Position numbers and translations under genes: made by a program. The notes beneath the pieces were generated by a model. That model saw nothing but the letters and a program-made list of their open reading frames with translations. It did no database searches and had not been told where the DNA came from. This document shows positions 8,860 to 10,962 of a DNA stretch of 10,962 nucleotides, in pieces. The DNA is from Larix sibirica (taxonomy: Eukaryota > Streptophyta > Pinopsida > Pinales > Pinaceae), in assembly GCA_004151065.3 (NCBI GenBank), contig NWUY0303905612.1, positions 1-10,962 of the forward strand. The letters run 5' to 3'. Within the stretch, counting starts at the first letter, position 1; each line of letters starts with the position of its first letter.

Positions 8860-9528
8860 GTAATAGAAGTCAACAAAATCTACAGTGAAGCTTAAAAAGA
8901 TATCTAGGTGGATGAAGATGAGCCTAAATTTCCTATGGCTGCTACAAATATTTTGGATCTCTTTATTCAGGAAAGGGAGGCAATTGTGGTAGATGGCTCT
9001 ACCAAATATATGTCCTTCTTTATTTGTCGATGTTGTTTTCCATTTTCATTGCATGGAATATTGATGGACATCATATTACTTCATCCTAATATATTTTGTG
9101 ACCTTGTTGTTTTTTATATGAGTAACTTTCTTCACTAGTGGATGGAAAGTGATTTTTTTGAATTGTTGGTTTATCTTGATTCAAATGTTGAAACATGCGC
9201 CATAATTTTTGTAGTTGATGTCAACTTGTCATATTTAATCTGTAGAGAATTTTCTCAATTCTCCAATAAATCAAAGAATCCTCACAAAGAGTACCCATTC
9301 CATGACATTTATAGGAATTACTCAAAAGGTTCATTCATGGGGTTCTCTGATATACAATGTTGGAGAATTGGACTCCTAGGAGACAAGGTCTCCGTTTTGC
9401 AGATGGATATGGATTGGTAGGATGATAATGACCCAATTATTTATATTCCACCTTTTATTGAAATTGGATCCCAGAAATCATGTTATTGCAAAAGAACATA
9501 TTTCAACATTATGGGATCACAATTTTGA
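8860..9528 (+). pseudogene. Coding-like segment 4 of the gene relic
   Basis: A third frame reads VIEVNKIYSEA, stop, KDI, stop, VDEDEPKFPMAATNILDLFI, then QEREAIVV. The part from about 8990 to 9138 is more hydrophobic and T-rich, and ends in AACTTTCTTCACTAG, a very good 3' splice site, so it may be an intron with GTAGAT near 8989 as donor. From 9139 the same frame continues with WMESDFFELLVYL, SNKSKNPHKEYPFHDIYR and GLLGDKVSVLQMDMDW, a TAG at 9418, then DDNDPIIYIPPFIEIGSQKS to TGA 9526. The product is unknown. Confidence 0.42.
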
Positions 9529-9929
9529 CAAGTTTGCTTCAACTGACGACACTTTTCTTTCATTATATGTTGGATGTCGATTTGGTCATTCATTGAGCTA
9601 CTTGGGAAATAGATTGACTGTCTCAGTCATGGAGACATTGCAACAGGATATGTTCATGAACACATATTTTGGATTCCTTTATCGACAAAATGGTATTTGT
9701 GTTGATTCTTTTGGAAAATTAACGGGCAATTTATTTTTTCCTTTTTCTTTTTAATACTTAAATTGTTTTTAATACATATAATCAAATTTACATATTGATG
9801 AATCAAATGAAATGGAACAATCTTCTGTTAATACTTCAAATCACAGTCAAGAAATTTGTGGTGATGCGAAATATCTCAAAATTTCACATATGCAAGATCA
9901 AGATAAGGAAATTGGCAAGGAAAAAGAAG
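9422..9929 (+). pseudogene. Coding-like segment 5 of the gene relic
   Basis: A 110-codon open stretch includes KEHISTLWDHNFDKFASTDD, TFLSLYVGCRFGHSLSYLG, VMETLQQDMFMNTYFGFL and YRQNGICVDSFGKLTG. The first 30 codons overlap the preceding frame and may not be genuine. After a T-rich interruption at about 9728-9780 the same frame resumes with NLHIDESNEMEQSSVNTSNH, then SQEICGDAKYL, then MQDQDKEIGKEKE, a charged tail ending at an excellent 5' splice site, GAAG|GTAATT, at 9929/9930. The function is not recognised. Confidence 0.45.
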
Positions 9930-10036
9930 GTAATTTTATATGATTTAAAATCAATAATATTTGAGTTCACCAATATTGCACATCTTGATTGGCTTTGTAT
10001 TCTAATGTTTAATTTTATTGTTTTTATGTTCTGCGG
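9930..10036 (+). other. Likely intron with a mutated 3' splice site
   Basis: It starts with GTAATTTTAT and ends with a pyrimidine-rich tract, TTTTATGTTCTGCGG. If the last three bases were once CAG instead of CGG, the 107-bp intron would sit in phase 1 and the flanking exons would join in frame, giving Gly-Leu-Gly-Lys-Thr-Ser-Glu. A single A-to-G change at 10035 would explain the present sequence. This is inference from phase and signals only. Confidence 0.4.
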
Positions 10037-10169
10037 GGCTTGGCAAGACAAGTGAGAGACATGAAAATGAAGAAATAAGAAAGTCAATCATAGAAGTTGG
10101 ATCCAGTTTTGTTCCTCTCCCATCCACATGTGAGAAAGCTAATGATTCTTTATATGGGAATAAAAAACT
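10037..10169 (+). pseudogene. Coding-like segment 6 of the gene relic
   Basis: A hydrophilic stretch reads GKTSERHENEEIRKSIIEV, then GSSFVPLPSTCEKANDSLYG, in the frame set by the proposed intron. It ends at AAAACT|GTAAAA (10169/10170), a possible next 5' splice site; otherwise TAA at 10171 ends the frame. The minus-strand frames over the same region are shadows. No similarity can be named. Confidence 0.4.
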
Positions 10170-10256
10170 GTAAAAAATGTATAATGTAAAATATTGCACA
10201 CCATTTCATTTCTTTATATGGTCTTCGAGAACTATAGAACATAGTATTATGTAATA

Positions 10257-10962
10257 TGTGATGTCCGCTTTCCTAGTGCATATTTAGATAAAAAATTGGA
10301 TTATGTAATGTACCCACCTTAGAAATTCATGAGGCATCCATTAACCCATTATATTCCCATGGGTTCAAGTGGATAATAAAATTTTATTTGGGAATTAAAC
10401 TTTTTTTGTCCTAAGTTTCCTAGTGATAAAAATTGATTAATTTTTCTAAAGGCAAGTTATTGCAAGCAAGTTAAAGAAGGGCCTTAAGTGTGAATGGGGC
10501 CAAGAAAATAATAAAAGGGGGACAATTTAATGTTTGACCAAGTAGGAGAGGTGCCTAAGTGGAAATAATGAGGCATAACCCCCCTAAGGTGAAGCACTCC
10601 CCAAAATAAGGAAGGGTTTTAAATTTTATGGACCAAGTCGACCTTGCATGAGTAAAAATGTTCCATGGTAGTTATAAGGAGTTACACGTGGTTTTTGAAG
10701 GGTGCATTGCATGGAGAATGGGTTAACTAGTTCTTTGAATGTGGCCATTGAGGAAGAAATCAAGGGTTAGGGTGTCCTATGAGTTGTAACTACCCTTGAT
10801 TTGTTCAAAACAAGGATGGTAAGTGGTTATCATTGACCCATGCTTTGAGGAGATTGTTTTGGAGGTCAAGCAAAAGAATAAAAAGGTGGTCGAAGTTCAT
10901 TTGTAGGTTGGTTGGAATATTATTGAATATTTATTTGAGGAAGCTTGCTTCTCAAATGCATG
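10257..10962 (+). mobile_element. Possible LTR or other dispersed repeat, truncated by the window end
   Basis: The texture changes here to purine-rich, less AT-biased sequence without coding frames. Two candidate starts have the TG-initiated form common at LTR ends: TGTGATGTCCGCTTTCC at 10257 and TGTAATGTACCCACCTT at 10304. A TATA-like AATAAAAAGG lies at 10877-10886, and a G-box core CACGTG at 10685-10690. The length before the TATA-like site would suit a U3 region. No primer-binding site, internal gene or second LTR is in the window, and orientation is a guess from the TG start. It could equally be ordinary intergenic or another repeat family. Confidence 0.28.
10757..10802. repeat. 11-bp inverted repeat with a 24-nt loop
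   Basis: AAATCAAGGGT at 10757-10767 is the exact reverse complement of ACCCTTGATTT at 10792-10802, so the transcript or single strand could fold into a hairpin. It lies inside the possible LTR. There is no T-run or other terminator feature after it, and its role is unknown. Confidence 0.5.

Larger units (their letters stand above)
7107..10169 (+). pseudogene. Multi-exon-like relic of an unrecognised protein-coding gene
   Basis: I do not recognise the protein. A series of plus-strand open segments covers about 3 kb in all three frames: 7107-7460, 7415-7633, 7833-8276, 8397-8575, 8570-8859, 8860-9528, 9422-9929 and 10037-10169. At this AT content a stop is expected roughly every 12-13 codons (rough estimate), yet two segments stay open for over 110 codons and others carry only one to three stops in 100-150. 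The translations have mixed, protein-like composition rather than AT-run residues. Short AT-rich spacers with splice-like edges lie between some segments, so this looks like an unprocessed duplicate rather than a retrocopy. No RT, integrase, protease, transposase or kinase motif was seen. Many frameshifts show that it is not functional as it stands. Confidence 0.5.

Noticed and set aside
7107-10169. The gene relic as an endogenous viral element or LTR-retrotransposon polyprotein
   Set aside because: No capsid zinc knuckle, aspartic protease, RT, RNase H, integrase or movement-protein motif could be seen in any frame.
9884-10199. Two overlapping minus-strand open frames
   Set aside because: They are shadows opposite exon-like plus-strand segments 5 and 6; Phe/Ser/Leu-rich content reflects A-rich sequence on the other strand.
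1-10962. tRNA, rRNA or other structured RNA genes
   Set aside because: No cloverleaf, A/B box pair or conserved rRNA stretch was recognised by eye on either strand; a covariance-model scan was not possible here.

Overview
This looks like plant nuclear DNA made of old, decayed sequence; I see no gene that could still be expressed intact. The kind of organism follows from a LINE retrotransposon of the plant L1 type (endonuclease, reverse transcriptase, CCHC-like zinc domain, RNase H) in an AT-rich, repeat-filled setting, and from plant-style intron signals in a gene relic downstream. The species cannot be fixed from the sequence. A large, repeat-rich genome such as a gymnosperm's is a guess only.

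Layout. Positions 1-3944 hold the 3' part of a plus-strand LINE. The window opens inside its endonuclease domain. One frame change lies near 560, a single frame then runs for about 2.7 kb broken only by stop codons, an internal deletion near 3270 joins it to the tail of an RNase H domain, and a 3' UTR ends in a short A-tract. Both catalytic aspartates I can place in the reverse transcriptase core read as Asn, so the element is dead.

Positions 3945-6830 hold a previously unannotated, strongly diverged tandem array with a unit of about 540-610 bp. Five copies can be recognised, each carrying the same ordered set of GAAGGGTCG...GATCCTTC quasi-palindromes. The third copy is interrupted by foreign, less AT-rich DNA. 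The LINE A-tract abuts repeat sequence in mid-unit, so the LINE probably jumped into the array.

Positions 7107-10169 hold a plus-strand, multi-exon-like coding relic of a protein I do not recognise: long open segments in all three frames, interrupted by frameshifts, stops and short AT-rich intron-like spacers. One of these spacers has a good 5' splice site and a reading frame that would be restored if a CGG were once CAG. From about 10257 or 10304 to the end, the base composition and a TGTRATGT-type start suggest the beginning of an LTR or another repeat, which runs out of the window.

The parts do not act together as a system. The window reads as layers: a tandem array and a duplicated gene relic, later invaded by a LINE and possibly an LTR element, then worn down by substitutions of the kind expected from methylated cytosines.
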